From: Alphaproteobacteria bacterium 46_93_T64
GTDB lineage: Bacteria > Pseudomonadota > Alphaproteobacteria > Sneathiellales > Sneathiellaceae
Assembly: GCA_002163135.1 (NCBI GenBank)
Contig: MAAN01000008.1
Span: 1 to 51,776, forward strand
DNA length: 51,776 nucleotides
Reading direction: 5' to 3'
Made by a program: the position numbers and the translations under genes. Shown in pieces: positions 1 through 9,784 of the stretch; the first letter of the stretch is position 1; each line of letters starts with the position of its first letter. The notes under the pieces were generated by a model. It worked only from the letters and a program-made list of their open reading frames with translations, searched no databases and had not been told where the DNA came from.

Positions 1-1452
1 GAAGTTGGTCAGGTGCTGTCCGTAGGTGACGGTGTTGCTCGTATTTACGGTCTGGATAATATTCAGGCTGGTGAAATGGTTGAGTTCCCAGGTGGAATTA
101 AGGGTCTAGCCCTTAATCTGGAAGCAGACAACGTGGGCGCCGTGATTTTCGGCTCAGACCGTGATATTAGAGAAGGCGATACAGTTAAACGTACTGGCGC
201 CATCGTTGAAACACAGGTTGGTCGAGGCCTGCTAGGACGCGTTGTAGACGGTCTTGGTAATCCGATTGATGGCAAAGGCCCGATCGAAAACTGCGAACCT
301 CGTCGTGTGGATGTGAAAGCACCTGGCATTATGCCACGTCAATCCGTTCATGAACCAATGATGACCGGTTTGAAATCAGTTGATACGCTTGTTCCGATTG
401 GTCGTGGTCAGCGTGAGCTGATCATTGGCGATCGCCAGACAGGTAAAACGGCTGTTGCTGTTGATGCTATTCTTAATCAGAAAGCTGCAAACGCAGGCGA
501 TGATGAGAGCAAAAAACTTTACTGTGTTTACGTAGTGATTGGGCAAAAACGCTCTACTGTTGCGCAAATCGTAAAGACGCTCGAAGAAAAAGGCGCGATG
601 GAATATACCATCGTTGTTGCAGCGACCGCATCTGATCCGGCTCCTTTGCAGTATCTTGCACCGTTTACCGGTTGTGCGATGGGTGAATTCTTCCGTGATA
701 ATGGCATGCATGCATTGATCATTTATGATGATTTGTCCAAGCAAGCGGTTGCATATCGTCAGATGTCTCTGTTATTGCGCCGTCCACCAGGACGTGAAGC
801 ATATCCAGGCGACGTTTTCTATCTTCATTCACGCTTGTTGGAACGTTCTGCGAAATTGAACGAAGCTCACGGTAGTGGTTCAATGACGGCTTTGCCAATT
901 ATTGAAACTCAAGCCGGTGACGTTTCTGCCTATATTCCGACAAACGTTATTTCCATTACAGATGGTCAAATCTTCCTGGAAACGGAACTCTTCTATCAGG
1001 GTATTCGTCCAGCGATTAATGTTGGTCTGTCTGTGTCTCGTGTGGGTTCCGCCGCGCAAACAAAAGCCATGAAACAGGTTGCAGGTACCATTAAATTGGA
1101 ACTCGCACAGTATCGTGAAATGGCAGCCTTTGCGCAGTTTGGTTCTGATCTGGATGCGTCTACTCAACAATTGTTGGCCCGCGGTGAGCGTCTGACAGAA
1201 TTGTTGAAGCAGGCTCAGTATTCTCCTCTCACAATGGCAGAGCAGGTTGTTTCAATCTTCTCTGGTGTGAAGGGGTATCTGGATCGTATCGAAGTATCTC
1301 AAATCGGCGATTTTGAAACTCAGTTGCTGACTGAAATGCATGCGAAACATCAGGACCTGATGGATACCATCCGCGATGAAGCAAAATTATCCGACGAGTC
1401 AGACAAAAAACTGCACTCAATTCTGGATAGTTTTACGACTACTTTTGCGTAA
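1..1452 (+). CDS. atpA: ATP synthase F1 subunit alpha (5' end outside window)
   Basis: Regulatory/catalytic alpha subunit of the F1 head of the proton-translocating ATP synthase, on the cytoplasmic face of the inner membrane. The reading frame is open from base 1. By alignment from memory with E. coli AtpA, about 27 N-terminal residues lie before the window. Fragment residues 143-150 are the Walker A loop GDRQTGKT, and the arginine finger in [10 protein letters not shown] is near fragment residue 347. The C-terminal helical domain is complete to TAA at 1450-1452. It is followed by atpG after 29 bases and then atpD and atpC, the alphaproteobacterial atpHAGDC order, so atpH probably lies just upstream. 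Confidence 0.98.
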   Translation, partial: EVGQVLSVGDGVARIYGLDNIQAGEMVEFPGGIKGLALNLEADNVGAVIFGSDRDIREGDTVKRTGAIVETQVGRGLLGRVVDGLGNPIDGKGPIENCEPRRVDVKAPGIMPRQSVHEPMMTGLKSVDTLVPIGRGQRELIIGDRQTGKTAVAVDAILNQKAANAGDDESKKLYCVYVVIGQKRSTVAQIVKTLEEKGAMEYTIVVAATASDPAPLQYLAPFTGCAMGEFFRDNGMHALIIYDDLSKQAVAYRQMSLLLRRPPGREAYPGDVFYLHSRLLERSAKLNEAHGSGSMTALPIIETQAGDVSAYIPTNVISITDGQIFLETELFYQGIRPAINVGLSVSRVGSAAQTKAMKQVAGTIKLELAQYREMAAFAQFGSDLDASTQQLLARGERLTELLKQAQYSPLTMAEQVVSIFSGVKGYLDRIEVSQIGDFETQLLTEMHAKHQDLMDTIRDEAKLSDESDKKLHSILDSFTTTFA

Positions 1453-1481
1453 CCTTTGAGCTGAAAAGGGGGTAGCCCGAA

Positions 1482-2357
1482 ATGGCGAACCTTAAAGAAC
1501 TCAAAAATCGGATCAACAGCGTCAAGTCGACGCAGAAAATCACCAAAGCCATGAAAATGGTGGCTGCGGCGAAACTGCGTCACGCTGAAGAAGCTGCCCG
1601 TGCTGCTCGGCCTTATGCCGAGCGGATGGAAAGCATGATGGTGTCCCTTGCTTCTGGCCTTGAAGGCCAGGAGGGACCTCGTCTTCTTCAGGGAACTGGA
1701 TCCGATCAGAAACAACTTATTATTGTCGCAACTGGCGAACGTGGTTTGTGCGGTGGGTTTAATAACTCCATTGCAAAGGCCGCCGCTGCCAAAGCAAACA
1801 GTCTGATTGCCGCGGGCAAGGATGTTCAAATCCTGTGTGTTGGCAAAAAAGGCAACAACGCACTGAAGCGTAAGTTTGGCCATCTGATCATAGATTTGGT
1901 GGATCTGTCAGCATCCAAGAAAATCGGATTTTCGGATGCCCAGCCAATTGCTCAGCGCGCGCTTGCTATGTTTGACAATGGTGAATTTGACGTTTGCACG
2001 ATTTTTTATGCAAAATATATTTCTGTTTTGACGCAAGAAGTTACAGAACAACAGCTCATTCCTGCATCTATTCCAGAGAAATCTGGCGATGAGGAAAGTG
2101 AAATCGATTACGATTACGAACCCGAAGAAGAAGAAATTCTTGCAGATTTGTTGCCCCGCAACGTTTCTGTTCAGGTTTATCGGTCATTGCTTGAAAATGC
2201 AGCGTCTGAACAGGGTGCGCGGATGTCCGCAATGGACAATGCGACCCGAAATGCAGGCGATATGATCGACAAACTGTCTTTGAAATATAACCGTGAACGT
2301 CAAGCAGCGATTACAAGTGAGCTGATTGAAATTATTTCTGGTGCAGAAGCCGTTTAG
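1482..2357 (+). CDS. atpG: ATP synthase F1 subunit gamma
   Basis: Central rotor stalk of F1, coupling proton flow to rotation inside the alpha3beta3 head. The 291-residue protein has the conserved N-terminal helix ([18 protein letters not shown], then [14 protein letters not shown]) and the C-terminal helix ending in [14 protein letters not shown] strongly acidic segment (about residues 200-222, [16 protein letters not shown]) sits before the C-terminal part, in the region where gamma subunits vary. A G-rich ribosome binding site lies at about 1468-1472. The gene sits between atpA and atpD in one operon. Confidence 0.98.
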   Translation: MANLKELKNRINSVKSTQKITKAMKMVAAAKLRHAEEAARAARPYAERMESMMVSLASGLEGQEGPRLLQGTGSDQKQLIIVATGERGLCGGFNNSIAKAAAAKANSLIAAGKDVQILCVGKKGNNALKRKFGHLIIDLVDLSASKKIGFSDAQPIAQRALAMFDNGEFDVCTIFYAKYISVLTQEVTEQQLIPASIPEKSGDEESEIDYDYEPEEEEILADLLPRNVSVQVYRSLLENAASEQGARMSAMDNATRNAGDMIDKLSLKYNRERQAAITSELIEIISGAEAV

Positions 2358-2366
2358 TCGGGTTGA

Positions 2367-3839
<1,473 letters not shown>

Positions 3840-3863
3840 AGCTAGGTTGAAGGAGAGCAAAAC

Positions 3864-4265
3864 ATGGCTGATATGGTAACCATGGACTTGGTGTCACCTG
3901 AGAAGCTTCTGCTCTCGGATGCTTATGAGATGGTTGTAATCCCCGGCGCTGAAGGCGACTTTGCCATCATGGCGGGGCATACACCTATCACTTCAACATT
4001 GCGCCCCGGCGTCATCACGATTTATGAAGGTGATGTCGAAAAGGATCGTATTTTTGTGAACGGTGGCTTTGCACAAGTCTCCGACGACAAAATTACGGTA
4101 TTAGCTGAGGAAGCCATTCACGTGGCGGATCTGGATCGTAGTGATTTGGAGCAGCGGGTAAAAAATGCGGCAGAAGACATTGAAGATGCAAAAGATGATG
4201 AAGTGAAGCGCAAAGCGCAAGAAAACAAAGATCATCTGGAACAGCTTCTTGAAGCACTGGGATAA
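3864..4265 (+). CDS. atpC: ATP synthase F1 subunit epsilon
   Basis: Rotor subunit that links gamma to the c-ring and can inhibit ATP hydrolysis. It has 133 residues: an N-terminal beta-sandwich (LVSPEKLLLSDAYEMVVIPGAEGDFAIMAGHTP is the usual opening, stated here only in outline by its PGAEGDFAIMAGH core) and an acidic, lysine-rich C-terminal helical part. AGGAGA about 7 bases before the ATG is a good ribosome binding site. It is the last gene of the atp operon, and a rho-independent terminator follows 21 bases after the stop. Confidence 0.96.
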   Translation: MADMVTMDLVSPEKLLLSDAYEMVVIPGAEGDFAIMAGHTPITSTLRPGVITIYEGDVEKDRIFVNGGFAQVSDDKITVLAEEAIHVADLDRSDLEQRVKNAAEDIEDAKDDEVKRKAQENKDHLEQLLEALG

Positions 4266-4286
4266 GTTTCCTAAACACCTGAGATT

Positions 4287-4315
4287 AAAAAGGGGCCCAA
4301 TAGGGCTCCTTTTTT
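4287..4315 (+). terminator. Rho-independent terminator of the atp operon
   Basis: A 12-bp stem (4287-4298 with 4303-4314, one G-T wobble) has a four-base AATA loop. The A-run on the 5' arm pairs with the T-run of the 3' arm, so the hairpin ends in a run of Ts. It lies 21 bases past the atpC stop and marks the operon end. Because of the A/T symmetry it could work in both directions, but there is no minus-strand gene nearby to need it. Confidence 0.9.
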
Positions 4316-4495
4316 GTGTGCCATTTAGGATAGGCTATTAGCGGAATTTAGCGATATAGCCTGCTGAAAACACGCTATACACCCATAAACGCACGCCAAA
4401 TGAGATTTACCATTCATTTACTATTACGACCTATAGTTCTTTCGGGGGAATTTACCTCCTTTGTTGTATACTTGGTCCGGCAGATAGTTTTCTAA

Positions 4496-5941
4496 ATGGG
4501 GATTTCAGAAATCATTCTTCGTAAGTTCGGGTTTATTGAACTTCCGATAAATATATTTACTCTTCGATTTTTCGATAGAGACGCTGAAGCGCGCCATACT
4601 GAGATAGAGCTGAATAAGGCTCTGCCGGTGATCCGGATCGCCCTCGCGGGTGGATTTCTTATATACGCGATCTTCGGAATACTCGACTATTACATAATTC
4701 CCGAAATCTATGAGATCGCATGGACAATACGTTTTGCTATTGTCGGACCTATATTCTTACTAACCGCTGCATCCACTTTCCATCCTGTGTTAAGCCGATA
4801 TGCACAACCCTTATTTGCGTTTTGTATGTTTTCCACGGGGCTCGGTATACTTGTGATGATTGCGCTCGCCGATCCAGTCGGCGGGTCTATCTACTTTGCG
4901 GGCCTTGTGCCCGTGCTCGTCTATTGTTGTTGCATCCCACCTGTTAGGTTCATATATGCAACGACGGTTACTCTGATTTTTATGGCTATTTATCAATATA
5001 TTGTGCTGGTTTATAATCCAATTCCGCATCACCTGTTTCTCAGCAATAATTTCTTTCTAATTAGTGTTGCTGTGATGAATATTTTCGCAAGTTACATTCA
5101 AGAGATCGCCCGCCGCAGGGATTATATGAATATGGCTATGTTGGAGGAAGAACGCTCAAACTCAGTCGTTCTGGCGGAACAAGCAAAAGCTGCAAACCAT
5201 GCAAAATCCGAGTTTTTAGCTGTTATGTCTCATGAACTGCGGACACCGCTGAATGCGATCATAGGTTTTTCTGAGATTTTGAAGAAAGAGATGTTTGGTC
5301 CTTTAGGCAAAGATCAATACAAAGAATACTCAGAAGACATAAACAATAGCGGTCAGCATCTGCTAAGCATCATCAACGATATCTTGGATCTTTCAAAAGC
5401 AGAAGCGGGCAAGCTTGTTCTTGTCGAGAGTGAAGTTCAAGTTATGGCATCTCTCTCGTCTTCATTACGTCTTGTTCGTGATAAGGCAACGGAGCAGAAT
5501 GTTCGCTTGATGATGGATATACCGGATGAAGATCACATCATCTGGGCAGATCCAAGATTGGTATCGCAGGTATTCTTGAACTTGCTTTCAAACGCGATAA
5601 AATTCACCCCTAAAGGGGGAAGTGTTGCGATCAAATGTGAAAACCGTAAAGACGGCGCTCTCAGGATCCTTATCGAAGATACCGGTATTGGGATTGATAA
5701 AGGGAATATCGATAGAGTGTTTGTACCATTTGCCCAAATTGAAAGTTCTCTCTCTAGAAATTACGAAGGAACGGGTCTGGGGCTTCCTCTTTCCAAGAAT
5801 GTTATGGAACTCCATGAAGGCAAGATCATGCTGCAGAGTGTTCTAGGGCTAGGTACAACAGCAATTGTTGAGTTCCCAGCTTCTCGTGTAATTACGAATG
5901 CTGTGGCGGAAGAGAGTGAGAAGAGATACCGCCAAGCCTAA
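4496..5941 (+). CDS. Six-helix membrane sensor histidine kinase
   Basis: Predicted inner-membrane sensor kinase of 481 residues. Six hydrophobic helices lie within about residues 40-205, with only short loops and no periplasmic sensor domain. A basic/coiled stretch leads to the HisKA domain with phospho-acceptor His246 in MSHELRTPLNAI. The HATPase_c domain has the N-box Asn366 (LLSNAIKFTP), the G1 box at Asp395 (DTGIGID) and the G2 box GTGLGLPLS near residue 427. No response regulator or receiver domain is encoded beside it. The helical sensor resembles the layout of CqsS/LqsS autoinducer kinases, which is architecture only. The ribosome binding site is weak. It converges on the PilZ-methyltransferase gene 32 bases downstream. 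Ligand unknown. Confidence 0.9.
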   Translation: MGISEIILRKFGFIELPINIFTLRFFDRDAEARHTEIELNKALPVIRIALAGGFLIYAIFGILDYYIIPEIYEIAWTIRFAIVGPIFLLTAASTFHPVLSRYAQPLFAFCMFSTGLGILVMIALADPVGGSIYFAGLVPVLVYCCCIPPVRFIYATTVTLIFMAIYQYIVLVYNPIPHHLFLSNNFFLISVAVMNIFASYIQEIARRRDYMNMAMLEEERSNSVVLAEQAKAANHAKSEFLAVMSHELRTPLNAIIGFSEILKKEMFGPLGKDQYKEYSEDINNSGQHLLSIINDILDLSKAEAGKLVLVESEVQVMASLSSSLRLVRDKATEQNVRLMMDIPDEDHIIWADPRLVSQVFLNLLSNAIKFTPKGGSVAIKCENRKDGALRILIEDTGIGIDKGNIDRVFVPFAQIESSLSRNYEGTGLGLPLSKNVMELHEGKIMLQSVLGLGTTAIVEFPASRVITNAVAEESEKRYRQA

Positions 5942-5973
5942 CTGTTTGTGGCCTGGCCGCCGATCCCCATGGC

Positions 5974-7434
5974 TTATTCTGGTTTGGTCACTACGAGCAG
6001 GTAACAATGCCCTGTTGTATCTGTGAGAACCTCTTTCTTTGCAGCATCTTCGATATTGTCGGCCATGGCCAACATTTCGGCTTCAGTTCTGTATTCAAGC
6101 TTCCAGTCGGTGACATAGTCCAACACCCATTCAAGGCTGCTCTCAGATTCACGCATATTTCCGATGATAACTGTTCCGCCTGGATTAAGGTTGGCGTACA
6201 GATCAGTCATGAAACGTTTGGCACGATGAGCTGAGAGGTAATCGACGAGGCCCACAGTATAGATCATGTCATGCTTGCCAAGCTTACTAAACAGCTTTCC
6301 TGCGGAGAGAAACTCCATAAAAGAAGCGTTTAAGCAATTAACCTTCGCTTGTCCCTTCAACCTTGAAACTTCGCGAAAAGAGTTTTCATAAGCACACGAC
6401 AGCGCCTCATGATCTTGATCAATGAGTGTGAAACTAACGGGGAGTGGTAAACGATCAGCTTTCAGGTAATTGCTCACTTCCTGAGCTGGTCCACACCCGA
6501 GATTTGCCACGTCAAAAGAGCTTTTACCGCGTGATGCGGCATCAATGGCCAACCTGGCTATTGCCTGTTTTACCATATTCATCCGGACGGAAATAAACTC
6601 ACCGGTCGAATTTCCCAATTGATGACAGAATTTATCATATGCTGTGTCGCCCGAAAGTGACAAACTATAGAAGAAATTCATGATCTGGAAATCACCAGGA
6701 TATCCAAGCGGCTTTGTATAGGAACGATGCCAGTTTTTACCGCTCATAAGTTCCGGTAATAAAACGCTCTCGGTATATCTCTTTGTCGCTGTAACGGCTA
6801 TTTGGTCTTCGCGAATATTGTTGATCACTTTGTTGCCAAGTTGAAAAAATGCCTGCCATCTTTTAAAGGACATTTTTTCACATTCCAAAATTGCCTCGCG
6901 AATGCGTTCGTCACGGCGCGGGAAATCTGATGGAATATCAGCTTCTATTTTCTCTAAAGTTGATCGTGCGGACCTTAACAGAAAGACTGCATCGGCGATG
7001 AGTTGTTTATATTCAGTGGGGACATGGACGCCATAGTCCGCCATTTCACTATTGAGAGTTTTTTGAAGGGATATTTCATCGTGCTTTTCCAGAAGACCAG
7101 GGATATCCAGAAATCCCTCTGTAAGCTCGAGTGCAATTTTTTGCCGGCTATTTAAGGGTTCAACACGTCTAACACGGCCTTTCCCTTGAAAGATTTCATC
7201 GGTTCCCAATTTTAGAGAGATAGGGAGGTCTTGTTCGAGATCACCGTCCCAGACATTGCTCGGTGAGCTTACAAAAGACAAGCCACTCATGCTTAAATCA
7301 AAAATCTCAAACGATTCACCTTGGACGTTAATCTGCGGGGAACTGTTTTGCATTAATGTTGACGCTTTGAAGCGTTCTGCCCTGTAGAAAACACGTTTGC
7401 CTTCACCACCGGTGAGTTCTTCGTAATGTTTCAT
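5974..7434 (-). CDS. PilZ domain fused to SAM-dependent methyltransferase
   Basis: A 486-residue two-domain protein, no signal peptide, probably cytoplasmic. The N-terminal PilZ domain has both c-di-GMP-binding signatures: R14xxxR18 and D46-L-S48-M-S-G51. After a helical middle region, a class I methyltransferase domain carries SAM motif I at about residues 310-318 (ANLGCGPAQ) and a later acidic motif (FTLIDQDHEAL). Similar proteins are often annotated as 'extracellular factor 3-hydroxypalmitic acid methyl ester biosynthesis' relatives, but the substrate is unknown here. The start is ATG 7434, preceded by GAGAGTG. An upstream TTG at 7470 also keeps the frame open but has no ribosome binding site. 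The inferred job is methylation controlled by c-di-GMP. Confidence 0.85.
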   Translation of the reverse strand: MKHYEELTGGEGKRVFYRAERFKASTLMQNSSPQINVQGESFEIFDLSMSGLSFVSSPSNVWDGDLEQDLPISLKLGTDEIFQGKGRVRRVEPLNSRQKIALELTEGFLDIPGLLEKHDEISLQKTLNSEMADYGVHVPTEYKQLIADAVFLLRSARSTLEKIEADIPSDFPRRDERIREAILECEKMSFKRWQAFFQLGNKVINNIREDQIAVTATKRYTESVLLPELMSGKNWHRSYTKPLGYPGDFQIMNFFYSLSLSGDTAYDKFCHQLGNSTGEFISVRMNMVKQAIARLAIDAASRGKSSFDVANLGCGPAQEVSNYLKADRLPLPVSFTLIDQDHEALSCAYENSFREVSRLKGQAKVNCLNASFMEFLSAGKLFSKLGKHDMIYTVGLVDYLSAHRAKRFMTDLYANLNPGGTVIIGNMRESESSLEWVLDYVTDWKLEYRTEAEMLAMADNIEDAAKKEVLTDTTGHCYLLVVTKPE

Positions 7435-7615
7435 GTCACTCTCACTTTTTCCGCTACTGAACGCTATCAATGAGCTGAATTTCCTGGGGCCAAAATCAGC
7501 TTTTCAAATATGTCTTTTTCAATTTACAAACCGTATCCGAAACAAGTTCATTTACACCAAAATGTTCTATTTTCTTGATATGGGATATATATTTCGCAGC
7601 AACAACTTGTCATGG

Positions 7616-7630
7616 TTAAAAATTTATTAA
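7616..7630. promoter_or_regulatory. Candidate CtrA-type binding site (TTAA-N7-TTAA)
   Basis: An exact TTAA-N7-TTAA, the consensus of the alphaproteobacterial cell-cycle/motility regulator CtrA, lies 182-196 bases upstream of the PilZ-methyltransferase start. A second near match (TTAA-N7-CTAA, 7724-7738) sits 108 bp farther upstream in the same orientation, and both are preceded by TGTCATGG. CtrA itself is not encoded here. The motif is AT-only and the region is AT-rich, so chance is possible. Confidence 0.4.
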
Positions 7631-7723
7631 CAAAGTATATGAGTATTCATGTCGCAAAAACAATAGCTTATGTGAAGTGACGGAAGCAAAAGCAAAGAAA
7701 CCACAACATATTGTATGTCATGG

Positions 7724-7738
7724 TTAATTTTAGACTAA
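7724..7738. promoter_or_regulatory. Second CtrA-like half-match (TTAA-N7-CTAA)
   Basis: It matches seven of the eight specified CtrA consensus positions and follows the second copy of the 12-bp repeat TGTCATGGTTAA. Weak on its own; its value is the shared flank and orientation with the perfect site at 7616-7630. Confidence 0.3.
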
Positions 7739-7782
7739 TGAACAAATATCTGTTTTATTCTCGTTATACGATGGTTGTACCT

Positions 7783-8256
7783 CTAAAGGAAAGAGGTCAG
7801 TGTTTTTACCAAATGCGCGTAAATCTCCCGTTTAAAGGGCACAATTTGATCAACTAGAGAGTTGGTATCTGTCCATTTCCACGCCGAAAACTCAGGATGC
7901 TCGGTTTCAATGCTAATATCCGAATCGGAACCTGTGAAGCGAAACAAAAACCATTTTTGTTTTTGCCCTCTATATTTACCTTTCCAGACTTTCCCGATTA
8001 GATGTTCGGGTAAGTCATAGGTAAGCCACTCTTCGAGTTCGTGAACGAGCTCAACTTTGTCGGTCCCAATTTCTTCAAGGAGTTCACGCTTTGCAGCGGT
8101 GAGTGGGCTCTCCCCATCATCGATCCCCCCTTGCGGCATTTGCCAATGCTCAGCTTCCATGTCAATTCGTGTTCCAACGAATATTTTACCTTCTGAATTG
8201 GCAACCATAAGGCCGGCACACGGGCGGTAAGGAAGATTTTCGTGAGACGATGTCAT
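7783..8256 (-). CDS. rppH: RNA pyrophosphohydrolase (Nudix)
   Basis: Removes pyrophosphate from the 5' end of triphosphorylated mRNA and so starts RNase E-dependent decay; cytoplasmic. The protein has 157 residues. It opens with the RppH-type YRPCAGLMVANSEG, continues WQMPQGGID, and has a full Nudix box (G-x5-E-x7-RELLEEIG) at about residues 42-64. Its ATG overlaps the stop of the preceding YibQ-like gene by 4 bases, so translation is probably coupled. It is the last gene of the long minus-strand cluster. Confidence 0.95.
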   Translation of the reverse strand: MTSSHENLPYRPCAGLMVANSEGKIFVGTRIDMEAEHWQMPQGGIDDGESPLTAAKRELLEEIGTDKVELVHELEEWLTYDLPEHLIGKVWKGKYRGQKQKWFLFRFTGSDSDISIETEHPEFSAWKWTDTNSLVDQIVPFKREIYAHLVKTLTSFL

Positions 8257-9749
8257 TGTATTTCCTGACGGTTTGTCACAGCTGAAACAGGAGCCAAAAC
8301 AAATCCCTTTCTGTTGAGTGATTTTGCCCAGACCGCGATGCGTTCGAGTGTTACAGGGTAGGGGTAGCCAATACCAACAGCTGTTCCGGTAAAACGAGCA
8401 ATACGCTCAAGCTCTTTTAGGCGTTGGTCAATTGTATCCCGGTCCGCTTTGTGATCCAGAAAACGATTATTGACCGCGACAGGAATACTAAGTCCTGCGG
8501 CCAGCTGTCCGGCGACACTTTTTGCAGATGTACGGCCATCCATAAATAGCAATCCACGGCTTTTTATAATGTCCAGTATGGGAATTATGTCTTCTGCAGA
8601 GGCTGTGAAGCGTGACCCCATTTGATTTGTAACACCTGAATAACCTGTAAACCGTCCGAGCATCCATTCCAATCTGTTCAAATTTTCCCGATCTGTCAGG
8701 CTAGTGAGCAAACTGTGTGGGCCAGGATCATTCTGCGGATACCCGAAAGGTTCCATGGGAAGCTGTAGAAGGGCCTCATGCCCAGCTGCACGCGACTGAG
8801 CGACCCAGTTTTGTAGGTCCCGCGCATATGGGTTGAAGGAGAGAGTGACCGCACCCGGTAGATTCTGGATTGCAGTTTGAGTGGCGGACGTGCTCATTCC
8901 CATTTCACTGATGATAATAGCAATGCGCGGACGATCCAATGGATCAGTAAAGGGCTTTGCATAAGTTCGCCACGGCATTTTCCCATTTGGCCCAATGATG
9001 GGGAGTAATCCGAAATCTGAAGCAGTTGCAAGTTCTGGGTCCGGTACTGGTGACAAGGGGGCGCTAACTATTGGCTCTGCAATAACTTCCGCAAGAGGGG
9101 GATTAACAGCCTCCTGGACGGGCATATCTTCTTTCTCGTGAGCAGCAGCCTTAGCCTTTTTTACTTTTGGCTCAACAGCAGGCACTTCCGGTTTTCGTTT
9201 AATTTCTTCTTCTGCTTCTTTTTGCTGTTCTTGCGCAGGTTCAATCACATTTTGCGCGACTACTTTGGTTTCTTCGTGTGGGTCCGCCTTCAACTCAGGT
9301 TTATGTATTTCTACTAGTGAAGGCTCAGGTTTTTTAGGGTGTATCGGGTTCTTGCCCATGAGAGGCCCGTCGTCAGGCATAGGCTCCGCAAGTTTTTCTT
9401 CTTTATGGGTGTCAGCCACTTTCTGTGGATCTGCCGCATGGTCGTCTTTTTTAGTCTCAGGCGCGTGACCTTTCTGAGGATGTTTCTCATCGTGTGCGAC
9501 CTCGTCTTTATCCTTAAGAGGTAACGCATCTTTATCCCCTTTTGTGTGCGGATCCAACGCAGCAACGGGTGCCGCGATTTCAGTTTGCACAGAAGGGTTT
9601 TCATTATGGGGTGATTTGCGGTCGAGCCAAAACGCCCAACCGGCAAGACCACTTATCCCGAGGATAAGAGCTGCATAAAACAGTGACAGCACCGAAATCC
9701 TGTTTTTGGATTTCAGTGCTGTACCTTTATTTTTATTTACTTTTGCCAA
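8253..9749 (-). CDS. Divergent polysaccharide deacetylase family protein (YibQ-like)
   Basis: Membrane-anchored envelope protein of 498 residues. A single N-terminal helix lies at about residues 18-42. It is followed by a long low-complexity linker (about 50-240) rich in Lys, Glu, Asp, His, Pro and Ala. The C-terminal domain (about 250-495) has the divergent polysaccharide deacetylase pattern: PRIAIIISEMGMS, TLSFNPYA, LLQLPMEPF and a late GIGYPYPVTL. This family sits beside envC-ctpA in many proteobacteria and is assumed to act on peptidoglycan or envelope sugar, but its activity is not established. It overlaps rppH by 4 bases and follows ctpA after 35. Confidence 0.85.
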   Translation of the reverse strand: MAKVNKNKGTALKSKNRISVLSLFYAALILGISGLAGWAFWLDRKSPHNENPSVQTEIAAPVAALDPHTKGDKDALPLKDKDEVAHDEKHPQKGHAPETKKDDHAADPQKVADTHKEEKLAEPMPDDGPLMGKNPIHPKKPEPSLVEIHKPELKADPHEETKVVAQNVIEPAQEQQKEAEEEIKRKPEVPAVEPKVKKAKAAAHEKEDMPVQEAVNPPLAEVIAEPIVSAPLSPVPDPELATASDFGLLPIIGPNGKMPWRTYAKPFTDPLDRPRIAIIISEMGMSTSATQTAIQNLPGAVTLSFNPYARDLQNWVAQSRAAGHEALLQLPMEPFGYPQNDPGPHSLLTSLTDRENLNRLEWMLGRFTGYSGVTNQMGSRFTASAEDIIPILDIIKSRGLLFMDGRTSAKSVAGQLAAGLSIPVAVNNRFLDHKADRDTIDQRLKELERIARFTGTAVGIGYPYPVTLERIAVWAKSLNRKGFVLAPVSAVTNRQEIQ

Positions 9750-9784
9750 GCTAATCTCATTTTTAGCGGGAAATCACGAAGGGA

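Larger units (their letters stand above)
7435..7782. other. AT-rich intergenic region upstream of the PilZ-methyltransferase
   Basis: A stretch of 348 bases without a plausible gene. It should hold the promoter of the minus-strand PilZ-methyltransferase and the 3' end of the rppH transcript. It contains a 12-bp direct repeat (TGTCATGGTTAA at 7608-7619 and 7716-7727); each copy runs into a TTAA-N7-(T/C)TAA motif, described separately. I see no convincing -35/-10 pair, hairpin terminator or RNA gene. Confidence 0.6.

Noticed and set aside
376-744. Minus-strand open frames inside atpA and similar ones in other genes
   Set aside because: Antisense shadows of well-conserved genes without start signals or recognisable products.
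7435-7470. TTG start for the PilZ-methyltransferase
   Set aside because: No ribosome binding site; ATG 7434 follows GAGAGTG.
7779-7797. ACCTCT/AGAGGT hairpin at the end of rppH as terminator
   Set aside because: Six-bp stem overlapping the stop codon with no T-run on the minus strand.
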